Positions 1 through 11,520 of a stretch of DNA of 64,000 bases are shown here, one piece after another. The position numbers were made by a program, and so were the translations under genes. The notes under the pieces were generated by a model, which worked only from the letters and a program-made list of their open reading frames with translations, was not told the DNA's origin and ran no database searches. This stretch comes from Callorhinus ursinus (Eukaryota; Chordata; Mammalia; Carnivora; Otariidae): NCBI RefSeq assembly GCF_003265705.1, contig NW_020312936.1, positions 1,079,569 through 1,143,568 of the forward strand, written 5' to 3'. Position 1 is the stretch's first letter. Every line of letters starts with the position of its first letter.

Positions 1-40
1 CGACCCAGCCCCCACCCAGAGGCATGTTTTTTGTCTTTTA

Positions 41-930
41 GTATTTTATGCAGGTTTATTGAGGTAAAATTGAAATACCATAAGCTTCACATATTTGAAA
101 TGTAAAATCTGATCAGTTGTGACATTTGAATATATCTATGAAATGATCAACATAATTGATAATGAAAAATTCTCTCATCTCTCCAGATTCCTCATTATAA
201 TCCCTTCCTGCCCCCCTTCTTGCCCTACCCTATATACAGAAAACCAGTGATGTGCTGTCCCTTTATATTAACTTGCATTTTCTGGAGTTTTATGTAAGTG
301 GACTCAGACAGTATGTACTACTTTTTGTTGGTCTTTCACTCAGCATTATTTTAAAATCCACTGATACTGTTCTGCATACCAAAATAGTTTATTTTTATTG
401 CTGAGTAGCATTCCTTTGTAGGGATATGGCACAATTTGTTTATTCGTCTTTTGATGGAGATTTGTGTTGCATCTCGTTTTGGCTATTACAAATAGAGCTG
501 CTTTGAACGTTTGTACACTGTCTTTATGTGGACATATATTTTTGTTTCTCTTGGGTAAATATCTAGGATTAAAACAGCTAGGTCATACAATAAACAAATA
601 TTTAACAATTTGAGAAACTGTCAAAATGTTTTCCAAAGTAGTTGTGCCATTTTATGTTCCAACCAGCGGTGTATGAGCGTTTTGGCTGTTCTACATCTCA
701 TCAATAGCTCGTACAGTCCGTCATTTTCATTTTAGCCCTTTCAGATAGTGCACGGTGGTTTTAATTTACATTTCTCTAATGGCTAATTATTTTGTGTATA
801 ATTTCTTGGGCATTCTATTCACTTATTTTGTTTCTCATATCTGTATATTTATTCAAATATTTTAACCATTTTTAATTGGGTTATTTGTCTGACTGAGTTG
901 CATAATATATACATTACAGATACAAGTCTT
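41..930 (-). mobile_element. Ancient L1 (L1M type) fragment, antisense
   Basis: The plus strand reads like the reverse complement of the L1 ORF2 C-terminal region and 3' UTR. It contains a degraded 'ttgctgagtagcattcc' motif, the 'ggctattacaaatagagctgc' motif, and 'tctcttgggtaaatatctagg' further on. This order is typical of mammalian-wide L1M copies. It is heavily diverged and has no usable ORF. The fragment appears to resume after the SINE at about 1083-1140. The family assignment is from recognition only; the subfamily is not resolved. Confidence 0.7.
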
Positions 931-1082
931 CTTTTATTTTTTATTTTTTTAAATTATTTTTAAGTTGGCTCCACATCCGGCGTGGAGCCCAAAATGGGGC
1001 TTGAACTCATGACCCTGAGATCAAGACTGGAGCTAAGGTCAAGAGCCAGCTGCCTAACTGACAGAGCCACCCAGGTGCCCCC
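931..1082 (-). mobile_element. Old carnivore tRNA-SINE (SINEC), antisense
   Basis: The SINE head is seen in reverse complement at the right end (gagccacccaggtgcccc), with T-rich tail DNA at the left. The middle ('ccacatccggcgtggagccc', 'gaccctgagatcaaga') matches the older carnivore SINE type rather than the younger AGCAGGGAGCC type. It interrupts the antisense L1M. The flanks 'acaagtcttctttta' and 'acacaactctttta' may be a decayed TSD. Confidence 0.8.
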
Positions 1083-1157
1083 AGACACAACTCTTTTAGA
1101 GATCAGTATCTTTCAAATGTCCTTTTTCCAGTTACCACATCAAAACTGGAGAAAAAG

Positions 1158-1361
1158 GGGTGCCTGGTGGCTCAGTCCGTTAAGTGTTTGCCTTCGGTTC
1201 AGGTCATGATCCCAGGGTCATGGATCCCAGGGGATCGATCCCATGATCCCAGGGATCGAGCCCCACGCCGGGCTCCCTGCTCAGTGGGGAGTCTGCTTCT
1301 CCCTCTGCCTCTCCTTCCCCCTGCTTCTGCTCTCTCTCAAATAAATAAATAAACTCTTAAA
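1158..1361 (+). mobile_element. Carnivore tRNA-SINE with perfect 16-bp TSD and internal duplication
   Basis: The sense element runs from 'gggtgcctggtggctcagt' through a pol III B-box-like 'ggtcatgatcc' to an AAATAAATAAATAAA tail. A perfect TSD, AAAACTGGAGAAAAAG, flanks it at 1142-1157 and 1362-1377, which marks retrotransposition by L1 machinery. The segment after the B box is longer than in the other copies here: a GATCCCAGGG-type unit is repeated about three times (roughly 1208-1258), which suggests internal tandem duplication. Confidence 0.93.
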
Positions 1362-1699
1362 AAAACTGGAGAAAAAGTAAAAAGCACTTGCTAGTATTTA
1401 GTAGAATCCTGTGATCAAGTATAGTACTCGCCACTTTATGTATTTTAATCTCTTTCTTACTTCTGATGACAATTAGAACCAGGTAGAGAAAATGTAAAAA
1501 AAAATACGATGCTCAGTTCCTACTCAGTTCAATTAAGTCAGACTCTCTGGAGATGGGACATAGGCCTAAGTTTGTTTTTTTTGTGTGTTTGTTTGTATGT
1601 GTGTTTATTTTGGTTTTTGTTTTTTAGTTACCCAGGCATTGTTTTAATGTACACTCAGGGCTGAGAACCCTGCCTTACTAAGATTGCTGGTGGGATGGA

Positions 1700-1830
1700 T
1701 GAGATAAGCTTTCTTACTTCTGTTTTACAGATGAGGAAACTGAAATTCAGAGGTGATCAGTAAATTGACAGAGGTAACAAAGATAATGAGAGAAAAGGCT
1801 AGGATTCAAGTCAAGGGCTTTTTACAAAGA
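1700..1830 (-). repeat. MIR SINE remnant, antisense
   Basis: 'ttttacagatgaggaaactgaaattcagagg' in outline, followed by a degenerate 'gattcaagtcaagg', is the reverse complement of the MIR core. It is diverged and the ends are approximate. Confidence 0.6.
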
Positions 1831-1840
1831 TGTGGCTTTG

Positions 1841-2285
1841 ATTCATTCTCACTGTTCTGGGACAGGAATGAAAGACAATGCCTCCCAGGACAGTATGAAG
1901 AACAGCAGGAGGTGTTCAGATGCAGCTAAAGAATGACAGCTAAATTTGGCATGGGGTAGTCACTCAACAAGTATTTGTTAAATCCTGAAAGAATGTGGGA
2001 AGTGAGAAGACCATGGCAGGCAGCCTCGTAAACAGCTTACCCCACTTTAATGACATCTTTCCCTTGACGAGTTCCAGGCTGATGCCTTTTGTGAGTTTAG
2101 CAAAAAGACAGGCCTTTCACTGTTGTCTCCTCTAACCTGCCCATCACTTGTTCAGTCTGTGGAACCCCCTGACAGCTAGGGAAGTCCCATTTGTAGGACC
2201 AGCTGCATCATTTGTCTCAGAGAGAACCTCACTGTACATTAGATATCATTTTTCATTTGTTTAAAAAGGTAATTTCAGCATACAG
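1841..2285. other. Single-copy DNA, nothing recognised
   Basis: No long ORF with coding character, no splice-bounded exon candidate and no recognisable young repeat is visible here. Confidence 0.4.
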
Positions 2286-2289
2286 ACTC

Positions 2290-2610
2290 ACTTACCAAGA
2301 ATGTCCCTCTTCCCTCCAGCCGCTCAAATCTCACCTGTACTTTCAGACCCATCGCCAAATCCATCTCCTTTCCAAAGCCTTCTCTCTGACCCCTCTTCCA
2401 GTCCTATTGTAATTATTGTCCCTGCCATTCACACTGTAATCTATCAGGAGCTGCCTGATGATATCTATGCTACTATCTTCTTCCCAGTTATTTTCTATTC
2501 TGCATTATTTTTCAACTATCATGATGTATATGTCTCATCCCTTCCTCAATCATTAGAGGGACCCTATCCCTGTTGCCTGACAAGAGCTAGGCCACATATT
2601 TATGTGTGAG
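2290..2610 (+). repeat. L2 LINE remnant
   Basis: The pyrimidine-rich order (short 'cttccctcca', 'ccttctctgacccc', then 'attagagggacc') resembles the 3' part of mammalian L2 in sense orientation. The 102-codon open frame over it has no coding character. Confidence 0.5.
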
Positions 2611-3084
2611 TAGAAAAGTTATGCATGCAAAAAGGGCTCGTTCCAACAAATATCAGATCACATATATCAGGGACATTTTTAGGGGAAAACCATGGAAAAC
2701 TGCCCTGGGGAATGGGTGATTTTAAAGATTTTTCAAGGGAATTTTAGTTGAATTGGCTTGACAAATGCTGCTTTAGCATAAATTATATCACCGTATCTAA
2801 GGAAAGAATGGGCCAACAGATGAATAATGAAGTTCCAGGGGCATAAACTGTGTAGTCCAGGTTGCAGACCTGTCTCTATTGTGGAGATTTAGGATATCGT
2901 TCTGCGAGCCTGACACAACCAACATCTGTGCTCTGATGCCAGGCATTCCAAGGAGGTTTCTGATAATGGTGTCACTTCTCTTGGAGTTAGTCTATAGACA
3001 TGGAATGTTCATCCAAATAAATTGTTCCTATGATCACACTACCTCATCACCTATTCTTTCATATGATTTCTAGAAAAGTGCATC

Positions 3085-3235
3085 ATCTATCCTCTGTTTA
3101 TAGCTCTGGATTTATTCCCCCCTTACTTTCCACAAAGTCCCTTCTTGTTGCCTGACGATGTTCCGCCCTTTGGGAATTCAAGTTGCTCCCTCGGCCTGAA
3201 ACATACCTCTAAATGATGAGATGACAGAACATGTC
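3085..3235 (+). repeat. Possible L2 LINE fragment
   Basis: 'gttgctccctcggcctgaaaca' in outline resembles the L2 3' motif TTCCCTCTGCCTGGAATG. It is short and decayed, so this is a weak call. Confidence 0.3.
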
Positions 3236-3239
3236 CTTG

Positions 3240-4390
3240 ATTGTCTTGAGCAGTGATGTTCTCTGCTGATCAATACATGCAGGACAGGCAGTGACAGAAT
3301 GAGAATGGGAGAGAGGACAGGCGTGAATCCCAGGGGCCACTCTGCACCTAGGAAAGACTCAGATGTCCCCCACTAAAAATGAAAAGCCACTAAAGGTCTC
3401 TAGGCAAAAATGCATGTTAGAAGTTCTTTGAATTTCTGTGGAGAATGCTTGGTGTGGGTGAAGAATGGAGATAAGAAGTTTGTTATAAAGCTATCGCCAC
3501 AGTTGGATAAAAAGTAATGATAGGCTGAAGGAAGACAGTGGCCACAGAGGACAGCTGTCATGGATCCAAGATATACTTACAAAGTGAAACCAGAGGGACT
3601 CATAACTGAGAACATTCAGATCAGCTGGGTTGGAGGTGATGCAAAACAGGATAATAAAAGACCCTTATCTTGAAAAGGTAAATAGAACTATTTGGGTTTT
3701 TGTGGGTCCTCACTGAACACAAGCCAAGTGGTTTTTCTTGAATTGGTTTCCTCAAAGTGCCGCGATAACAATTTATGGTACATCTCTCCTTTTATAATTG
3801 TTAAACGAACAAGATGCCTTACACCATGCATCATGTAATCATTCTCACAGATCCTAATGTTAACATCCTTGAGATTTTCTAAGCATTGGTTAAATACTTT
3901 AACTGTCTAAAGTAATTGGTTTCAAGAACTTGAACACATCAATATTAATAGAGAAATTAGGCTTTGACGTTCCTTTACAAAAAGAATAATGATAAAAATA
4001 AATCCAAGGGGTATAGTGTAATGTGTGCTAATGAGAGAGAGAGAGAGTGATGGTCTGAGCTCTGTGTTCACTCTCCTGTGATGGCTGATTAATAGATGTG
4101 CGCGTGCTTCCGACTGAAATGCAGACCCAGGCGTGTCCCAGAAAATGAGACCTATGGTAAAGAATGAGGCCCACATGCTGTAACAGATTTGGTTTCCTCT
4201 AGATCTAAGGATTATCAGGATCTCTCTCCAGTACTCAGTGACTGGGGAGATCAGAGCCTTTCAATCACACTATAAAATGCACAAGAGAGCGGCAAGCACA
4301 TGGTTAATTACTCTGGCACATAATTATACTGGGTCAACAATCAGAGGTCAACCACAGGATTTTGAAGGAAAGTTGGTGAGAGGCTTAAGA
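3240..4390. other. Single-copy DNA, nothing recognised
   Basis: Apart from a short (GA)n run near 4033-4047, no repeat family or gene signal is recognised. Confidence 0.4.
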
Positions 4391-4394
4391 AAGA

Positions 4395-4560
4395 ACAGAA
4401 TTTCAGAGGTAGAAAAAGCTTAGATATTATTTTATTTCACTCCTTGCCTGATAAAGAATCTGAGTCTCAGAGAAAATAAGACACTTAAATAAGATCAGAC
4501 AAATAATTAAATTGTGTTTACCCATGGCTCTGTCATAAATGCCAAAACATTTGCATATCT
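4395..4560 (+). repeat. Possible CR1/L3-type LINE remnant
   Basis: 'tttcagaggtagaaaaagc', then 'aagaatctgagtctcagaga', resembles the old CR1/L3 3' motif (degenerate 'agatgaggaaactgaggcccagag'). It is heavily diverged and the family is uncertain. Confidence 0.33.
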
Positions 4561-4829
4561 TTTTATGAAAAGGGCCTCCTCTTTTCTCATTGGTTATATG
4601 TATACAAGAACGCCTTATAGAAATTAAAACAGAAGACATATTTAAAGTATATATGAAGGGCTAGAGTCTCAATAAGTGAATAAAAAATTATTCATTTTTT
4701 TATATTGGGGTGAGGAAGTAATAAGCATTTAAAAATGTCTGCTTCATAATTTCTTCCAAAACATCCAGGGAATTGCAATAGTAGACCACCTGAAATCCTG
4801 TATTCACTCTCCCTCTCATGATTTTACCT

Positions 4830-5535
4830 ACTATGCATGTCTCCACTCCATATAATTTTTTCCTTATCTGTTTTCACTCTCCTTCTTAGACCCACTATGG
4901 TGGTCTTACAAGGTGAGCATGGTAAGCTCCTAGTTGGGCTCTTTGTATCCACTCTTGCCCTACTCCAGTATTTTCTCCAAATAGCCCCCAAAATAGTTAA
5001 AATGCCATGTCCTCATGACATGATTGCAAAGGTTGTAATCCTCAGTGCCTTCCCAGTGTTTTAGAATATATCCCCAAATCTTGCTGATGTGCCCTTTGAC
5101 TCATGTCCTGCACTCATTGTGTGTTTTTCTTTGTGATTCATTCATTCTGCTCTTTTTGTCAGTGGTCAACTCGATCCTGCTCCTTCTTCCCATTCAGTCT
5201 TTGCAACTGCCCTCCCTCTGCCTGAAATAAATGTGCTGCTGCCCTCACTTCCTTTTCAATGACCTCCTGAGCTTTGTCCCCGATTTTCTCCTGTGTCATT
5301 TCCTCAGCATCCGGTAGCTTAGGCCAGGCCATTTTGTCATATACTCCCGTACAAGTGATGCCTTCCCTTTTCAGTAGTTTTTTCCATTCATCATTACACT
5401 GTAATTTACTGCTGGTTTCCCATGTAGTCCCTAAACTCCACGAGGGTATAGTATGGACAATGCATTTGATGGGGCTCGCCACAATGCCTGATGCCTATTC
5501 GACACCTAACATTCATTTGTTTACCAAGTTTTAGA
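4830..5535 (+). repeat. L2 LINE remnant, sense
   Basis: Ordered L2 3' motifs are visible: 'ccctccctctgcctgaaat' at about 5208, 'cactccttttcaatgacctcc' in outline, and 'aaactccacgagggtatag' at about 5431, matching the L2 'ctccatgagggcaggga' motif. Open frames on both strands here lack coding character. Confidence 0.6.
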
Positions 5536-5539
5536 TTCA

Positions 5540-7265
5540 AATCATTTATGCACAAGGGACCTAAGATTCTTCTAGTTTGTACCCTCATTATAAGGGGAAA
5601 AGGATCAAAGTCCAGAGACATAAATGGACTTCTCAGAAAGCCGGGTCTGGGACTGTATCAAGGCCTCTTCATCCGATGAGGCTTCTCTAGTTCTTCTACC
5701 TAGTTCAAGTCCTTATGCTTCTTGTGCATTGTGGGTGAGCTATTCATTTCTAAGAAATTCTTATTACTTTTTGTCTTTTTCTGTGAATCTTTAAAGATTA
5801 CAGAAACAAGCAATGTGGATGCCCAATAGTTCTTAATATAAAGAGAGGTTCTTGATCATATCTGCCAGCTTTCTATTCAAGTTCCCCAAGTAGAAGCCTG
5901 CCAGGGCAAATTTCAAATAAAATATTAAATAATATAGAAATGATTTTACTTTGCAGAGTTGTTTTGTGACTCAGTAGTTACTTTAGATATTACTATCCTG
6001 TACTAATTCCTTTATACAGGATTTTAAGTAAGAAAACTGTAAATCATAATACTCCAGAGACAGCTAGGCACATTGGAGGGCAGTTAGGCTTCTTCTGTCC
6101 TTCAGTTCTTCCTGGCCAGAGTCTGACTAATTTCCTTAGCATCTCCATTTATAGGTACATGAAGGACTGGAAAGGTTCACATCTTTCCAATCAGAAGTGC
6201 TGCATGGATCACTGACTTTGAAAGGGAAGTCAGGTACTCAACCTCTCTGCTCTGTCAGGGGAAGGAAAGCCTTTCAATTCAATCTCGAGTTATCTGGAAA
6301 CTCTTCTCTGCAGCATGTTAATTGACTGTTTTAAAGGACACCGGTTTAGAAAAAAAATAAGAATAAATGTTCTAGCCGCTGACAATCCACACATTATCAC
6401 CTTAAGCTTAACCTAATTAGATTGAGTCACCAGTCAGAAGTTTTGACCTTCAGAGAGAACATTGTTACTGACTTCAGTCAACCATATATGTTTCATACTG
6501 AATATGAGATCTCAAAAAAGAAAACCAAATTGTTCATACACAGCATGTGGCCTGTGAATAATTTTGACTCATTGCCTATTTGTACAATGAGAGAATGGGG
6601 GAAATGATAGTAGTCTTTATAATAGTATATTAATATTAGTGGGCATTTTTTTTTGGTTTTTAAAAAATGGCATAGTGATTTAACAAACATTATGAGGTCT
6701 AGTGAATCAGTAATTTCTCATCTTTAAAAAGATAGAGAGACCTGAGTTATGGAAAGAAGAAAAAAATATATACACTGAAAGGCTGTATATAGTATAGACA
6801 AGTCAAGGAAAAGCATAAAAATGTGTACAAGACACAACCCAAAACAGATAGAGACATATTAAAGGTTTATTTGTGTGTTATTCTGACCTATGGCATGGAG
6901 AAAATGGCGCCATTTTTCCAAGACAGTGGGTACATTGCTGGGCTGTTTAAACAGTAGTTGGTCAAGTCCATATGACAGTTTCTTGGGGAAGGAGAATTCC
7001 AAAAGTTCATGTAGACAGGGTAACTTCTAAAGACCAGGCACAATTGGGAAACAAATTCTTCCCAGGAATACCTGCTGAAGATGAAAGATTCATTCCCAAC
7101 ATTAAGATGGCCTCGCATCAGCCAGCTCTGCTTCCTACAACTGAGCCTCCTTTACGTCTACTCTTTCTCTAAGAACTCCATGTTTGGAAAACACTGAGTG
7201 AGAAAAAAGAGGAGAATGGCAAACACTGGCATCTGCTGAGTAAGATGTCATGTTTTCTGCCAAGT
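5540..7265. other. Single-copy DNA, nothing recognised
   Basis: AT-rich non-coding sequence with no clear young repeat. Short open frames near 6422-6690 and 6888-7172 overlap each other on opposite strands and look like chance. Confidence 0.4.
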
Positions 7266-7269
7266 GCAG

Positions 7270-7350
7270 AGTAGATTAATGTACAGTGCCTTACGCACAG
7301 CACACAATGAATAGTAAGTATGTTGTAGTTATTATAATTATTATACCCTT
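7270..7350 (+). repeat. MIR 3' end remnant
   Basis: 'acagtgccttacgcacagca', then 'aatagtaagtatgt', resembles the MIR/L2 tail motif 'acagtgcctggcacatagtaag'. Confidence 0.5.
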
Positions 7351-7364
7351 CAGTGTCATATTTC

Positions 7365-7510
7365 TTGGAGCATGGTGCTGCTTAGCCCACATTAGAATTA
7401 CCTAGAATGCTTGTTAGAATTGTAGATTCCTGGGTTCCAATTAAGGTGTTTTAAATCAGAATCTCACTGGGCAAGGCCCAAGAATCCATATTTTGAACAA
7501 ATAAAATGTT
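7365..7510 (+). repeat. MER5-like hAT-Charlie DNA transposon remnant
   Basis: The run of diverged motifs ('cattagaattacctagaatg', 'cttgttagaattgtagattc', 'aatcagaatctcactggg', 'caaggcccaagaatcca') follows the order of the non-autonomous MER5A/B consensus. There is no transposase. The termini are not preserved well enough to find an 8-bp TSD. Confidence 0.6.
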
Positions 7511-7549
7511 GATTCAAACTAACAACTGAAAAGCACTATTTTATATGCA

Positions 7550-7710
7550 ATATTTTACACTTTTTGTTTCATTTAATGCTTGCAAAAAAATCTGATTTTA
7601 CAGGACAGAAAATGGGGGCTCAGATAGTACTTGTAAATCCACAAAGAGCTGATATTCCAATAAAGTTCCGCTTGACTTCAAACTGTGTCCTTTCAACTAT
7701 TTGAAGCAGT
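7550..7710 (-). repeat. MIR remnant, antisense
   Basis: 'tttcatttaatgcttgcaaa', then 'gattttacaggacagaaaat', is a decayed reverse complement of the MIR core and 3' part. Confidence 0.5.
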
Positions 7711-8279
7711 GAGTTGTGAAAAAAAATCCATGCTCCTGGGAATTACTGTTCTGGGATGGTCTTTGGTATTGCTTTAGCCCTGCCACAAGGAGAGGAGGAA
7801 AGAAATTAACAACATGGAGACTGCCCACTGCATTGGTGCTGAGGAAGACACTAATTTAGTACTCATCAAGGAAGAAAATAATAGCTGGCTCTCTCCATCT
7901 CCCACATTTATATGGTAAGCCTTACTTCAAAGTCACCCTGGAAAATTACATGACATTTTTATCACAGTAATTTTCAGACTGGGTCATTATCTTTAACCAA
8001 ACATTTGTGCCACACTTTGAACAGACACATATATCAGGCAGGCAGTAGACTGCTCTAGCAAATTCAAGGGGAGATTTTTGCACAGTCTTTTCGGGGTTGT
8101 CAATCAAGAGATGATGGTGTTAAGGGAGTGAAGGAAAGAAATGTCGGAGGAAAAAGTGTAACCAACTGACAAGCCCAGTTATCAACCCGAAGGACTAAGA
8201 CTGGGGACTGGGGTTTCAGTTAAATGGGCTGTCCCTCCTCGTATAAATGGCTAGTGCTTAAGATAATTCTAAAATGTCT

Positions 8280-8365
8280 ATCCCAAACTGGAATCCCAGG
8301 CCTCCTATGTATTAGTGGTATGACCTTGGGCAATCCACTGACCCTCGTGGGATACCAATTGCTTA
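8280..8365 (+). repeat. MIR core fragment
   Basis: 'tatgaccttgggcaatccac' resembles the MIR core 'gtgaccttgggcaagttac'. The flanks are degraded. Confidence 0.45.
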
Positions 8366-8639
8366 AGATACAGCTTAGCTGAGCTTTGTGCTGTGTATAA
8401 ATCAAGCTAGCTGGATTTTTATTTTTGTCATTATTGGATAATTTGTGGACCTACTACCTAGTAGATGTCAAATGTTTGGTCTGGATCTTTGGTCTTGACC
8501 TCCACCTAGCCCTATAAATATCAATCAGGTCTTTTTAGGCTAGACTGACACCCAGGATCTGCTTATAAATCCAGTCTATATTGTCACATTCATCAGAAGA
8601 GTTCAAAGCAAAAAAAAATTAAAAAGATTAAAAAAAACT

Positions 8640-8860
8640 GTATTCAGAGCTAGAATTCCTAAGTTCTAAACTTGCTTTTATTCATGATTCTCTGTGTGAC
8701 TCTAGGCTGGTTGTATACCGTCTCTGAGGCTCAGTTTTCTCAATGTAAAAGAGAGCTAGTGATATTTAATTACCAGAGTTTTTGTGCAATAAATAACAGG
8801 ATACCATAAAATCATTGCCTTGCCAAGCATAAAGCCTGAAATAGAACATATGCTCAGATT
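8640..8860 (+). repeat. MIR SINE remnant, sense
   Basis: 'tctctgtgtgactctaggct', then 'ctctgaggctcagttttctc', then 'ataaataacaggatacc', follows the MIR order from core to 3' end. Confidence 0.65.
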
Positions 8861-8869
8861 GTCACCTGA

Positions 8870-9360
8870 ATATATATCTGGCAGTTCTACTTTAAAAAAA
8901 AAAATAATCCATAGTTACTCTCTAGAAGCAAAGGCATTTTAGTTTTATTAACTCAGTTGCAAACAAACCTCTTCATGCCTGCCTGGTCTCTCCTAGAAGA
9001 GGTTCACAGATACAGTGGCTTCATCCCTCCTCAGCTCTTTTCCCTTCTCCCGTGGCTATTGCTGTAACAACCTACTGCAGAGTGTTGACATTGTACAAAT
9101 GATATGAAGGTAGTAATTTATGGTGCACTGCGCACAATTTATTTTTAGGTGTCCAATGAAACAAGGTGTCAACAGTTTATCAATATCAAACAAAAGGATA
9201 TAGATCAAGATTTTAGAAAATACAGCTGTGTATTCTTAAGGTGGACTTAGGTAATATGAAGAGTTTAAGGGGTGCAGAGCAAGACCATCCCCACCCCGGG
9301 TGAATGGCAGAAGCCTAGAGAAGTTCTGTGACTATACACTGGGCTCCAGTATTTCATACA
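8870..9360. other. Single-copy DNA, nothing recognised
   Basis: No recognisable repeat or gene signal was seen. Confidence 0.35.
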
Positions 9361-9364
9361 CAGC

Positions 9365-9465
9365 ACTTTTTTTTTTCAGCAAGCATTTATTGACATCTAC
9401 TTGGATCTGATCATAAGACCCGGTACTGGAGGTTGGGATGACAGAGGGGCACATGAAAGGAACCC
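9365..9465 (-). repeat. L2 3' end remnant, antisense
   Basis: 'cagcaagcatttattgacat', then 'ggtactggaggttgggatga', resembles the reverse complement of the L2 tail. Confidence 0.45.
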
Positions 9466-9469
9466 CAAA

Positions 9470-10565
9470 CATCAAGTAAGTCATATATTAGTAAAGCACA
9501 GAGACCTCTCAGCTGATCACTGATTGGAGTCCTGCATAGAGGAATGTATGAGGTCAAGAAGATGAGAAGGAAGAGGGACAGACGTCCACTAGGTGCTGTT
9601 CTCGGTGCAATGGTGGACACATCAGTTCCATCAGTCAAGCTTGCTGCTGTCATGTGGTTTATAACTGGGAGTGAGGTCTGGTATCAAACAAAGAAGTACA
9701 CAGTTAAATGGCAAGATTTCAAATCACTTAAAGTATGTAAAGAAAACATACATGGGTTGGAAAGATTAAAAACTTTATATAGGGTGGTCACCAAAGGTTT
9801 TGTTGAGAAAATGGAGATTGTAAGAAGGTGGCCATAAAAAGATTTTATTTAATTTACATGCAGATTTAAAAATGTCATTGTCTTTCCTCACTTACTGTGG
9901 TGAACAGAAGAATGAACATGTCTGTTTTTTGTTTCTTTTTCTTTCCTCAAAGAAAAAGGCTATAATAAGCAATTCTGGGTCCAGGTAGTTAGGTATAAGA
10001 ATAAGGAAGTCCAGCTTAATTAAAATGTCCACCTACACTCAACATTTTATTTCATCGAGATTTATTAAAACAGATAATTTGTCATTAATCAAAAGTCATT
10101 TGATTTCCCAAAAAACATTTATCGAGACTTAACAACTCGGTTATGTGTGTTATGTGGTTGTTAAGGTTTCAATAAATCTGTTTTTCCAAATCAATGTGAA
10201 TTTAATTAAAATGCAAAAAAAAACCAACCCAAACCTTATCTGGTTTGCTTCAAATCCTTACTTTAAACAACTAATAGGATGTTATTAAGAGCCTGATTTA
10301 GTGACTATAGGGCAGGGAGAATTTAGTGACCATTAAAGCAGCCGATGAGTACCAGAGCAGCCGGAGGGGAGTTGGGGAGAGAGAAACAGCAAAATGTTTG
10401 CTGAGGTGACTGTCAAACAGCAGTGGGGTGTAAGGTGAAATACACAAAGTTTTGACAGACCCTAAAATTCAATTAGTCAGGACACAGATATCCTAGTACA
10501 TACAGGGCATATGAAAGGTAGATCACATTGACCTCATTCAAATCCTTTATTACTGTCCCAGTAAC
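9470..10565. other. Single-copy DNA with an AT-rich homeobox-site-like block
   Basis: No repeat family or exon is recognised. The stretch 10015-10215 is unusually dense in TTAATTAA/ATTAAT cores and is discussed as a finding. A 97-codon open frame at 9544-9837 shows no known domain and no codon pattern. Confidence 0.35.
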
Positions 10566-10569
10566 CAAA

Positions 10570-11027
10570 GGAACTGTACTGATTTGAATAGCACTCCTCT
10601 CCCTCAAATTCCTGGAAATGTACCTGGAACCTATAAATGTGACTTTATTTGGAAATACGGTCTTTGTAGATGTAACTAAGTTAAAATGAAGTCACGCTGG
10701 ATGAGGGTGGGTCCTCATCCAATGACTAGTGTCCTTATAAGAGGAAGGACATGTGGACATGGATATACAGGGGGAAAGGCCATGTGAAGATGGAGGCAGA
10801 CACTGGCATGCTAGTACATCTACAAGCCAAGGAAGGCCAAGGATTGCTGGCAGCCAACAAAAGCTAGGAAGAAGAAACAAAGGATTCTCCCTTAGATAGC
10901 AAGCCCTGCCAACACCTGAATTTCAGACTTCTAGCCTCCAGAGCTGTGAGAGAATAACTTTCTATTCTTTCAAGCAACCTGGTGTGTAGTAATTTGTAAT
11001 AGCAGACCCAGGAAACTAATAAACGGG
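10570..11027 (+). repeat. Solo LTR, MaLR/MLT1-like (old ERVL-MaLR)
   Basis: Motif order fits a mammalian MaLR LTR in sense orientation: 'gtgactttatttggaaatac', 'agtgtccttataagaggaag', 'catctacaagccaaggaagg', 'ttctagcctccagagctgtg' and 'ccaggaaactaata' near the end. No internal retroviral genes flank it, so it is a solo LTR left by recombination between the two LTRs of an ancient provirus. A diverged sister copy is at 13475-13905. The exact MLT1 subfamily cannot be fixed by eye. Confidence 0.7.
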
Positions 11028-11109
11028 TAAACAGAACTCCTGGACTAGAGCTAGCCTTTATTATGCATCTGCAACTGCAGTCATATAAAGAGTACCCAAG
11101 AAATGTGAG

Positions 11110-11290
11110 CCCATGGGCTCCTCTCTGTAGCTCACCTGGAAGACCTTTCCTATCAAATCCTTATCTCTACTTGGTGAATGTTTACCTTTCAAAACCAGTT
11201 CATTTTCCACCTACTCCATGAAGGATTCCCTATAGATTCATCCAGAAGGGATCTCTCCCTGTGAACTCCTGATTCACACTGATTATTTTT
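11110..11290 (+). repeat. Possible L2 LINE fragment, sense
   Basis: Pyrimidine-rich 'catgaaggattccctatag', with an L2-like spacing of short CT-rich motifs. This is a weak call. Confidence 0.35.
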
Positions 11291-11384
11291 TTTTCTTTCA
11301 ACAGAAAAATCCTTATTAACATTGTATTTAAGTTATGGCATCACTGTCTATTTGGAAAACAAATACTAAAGGCTGGTTTGGTGA

Positions 11385-11520
11385 TATTATGAATTCATTC
11401 AACAAAAGTGCATTAGTTGTCTATTATACGTCAGATACTGTGCTAGATACAGAGGTACCATGATAAATAGAAGGTACCATGATAAATAAAATACTCACTA
11501 AAAGGTCTCATGGCTTGTAT
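11385..11520 (-). repeat. L2 3' end remnant, antisense, with 19-bp tandem duplication
   Basis: 'gaattcattcaacaaaagtg', then 'cagatactgtgctagatac', matches the reverse complement of the L2 tail. Inside it a 17-bp unit, AGGTACCATGATAAATA, occurs twice with a 19-bp period (11453-11469 and 11472-11488). Confidence 0.5.

Noticed and set aside
1158..1361. SINE tRNA-like heads as real tRNA genes
   Set aside because: The A- and B-box-like motifs belong to tRNA-derived SINEs. No complete cloverleaf with a proper anticodon stem was seen in any of the 14 copies.
2301..2609. 102-codon open frame
   Set aside because: It coincides with a decayed L2 remnant and has no codon or domain signal.
9544..9837. 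97-codon open frame (Lys/Arg/Val-rich)
   Set aside because: No recognisable domain, no Kozak or exon context, single-copy AT-rich surroundings.
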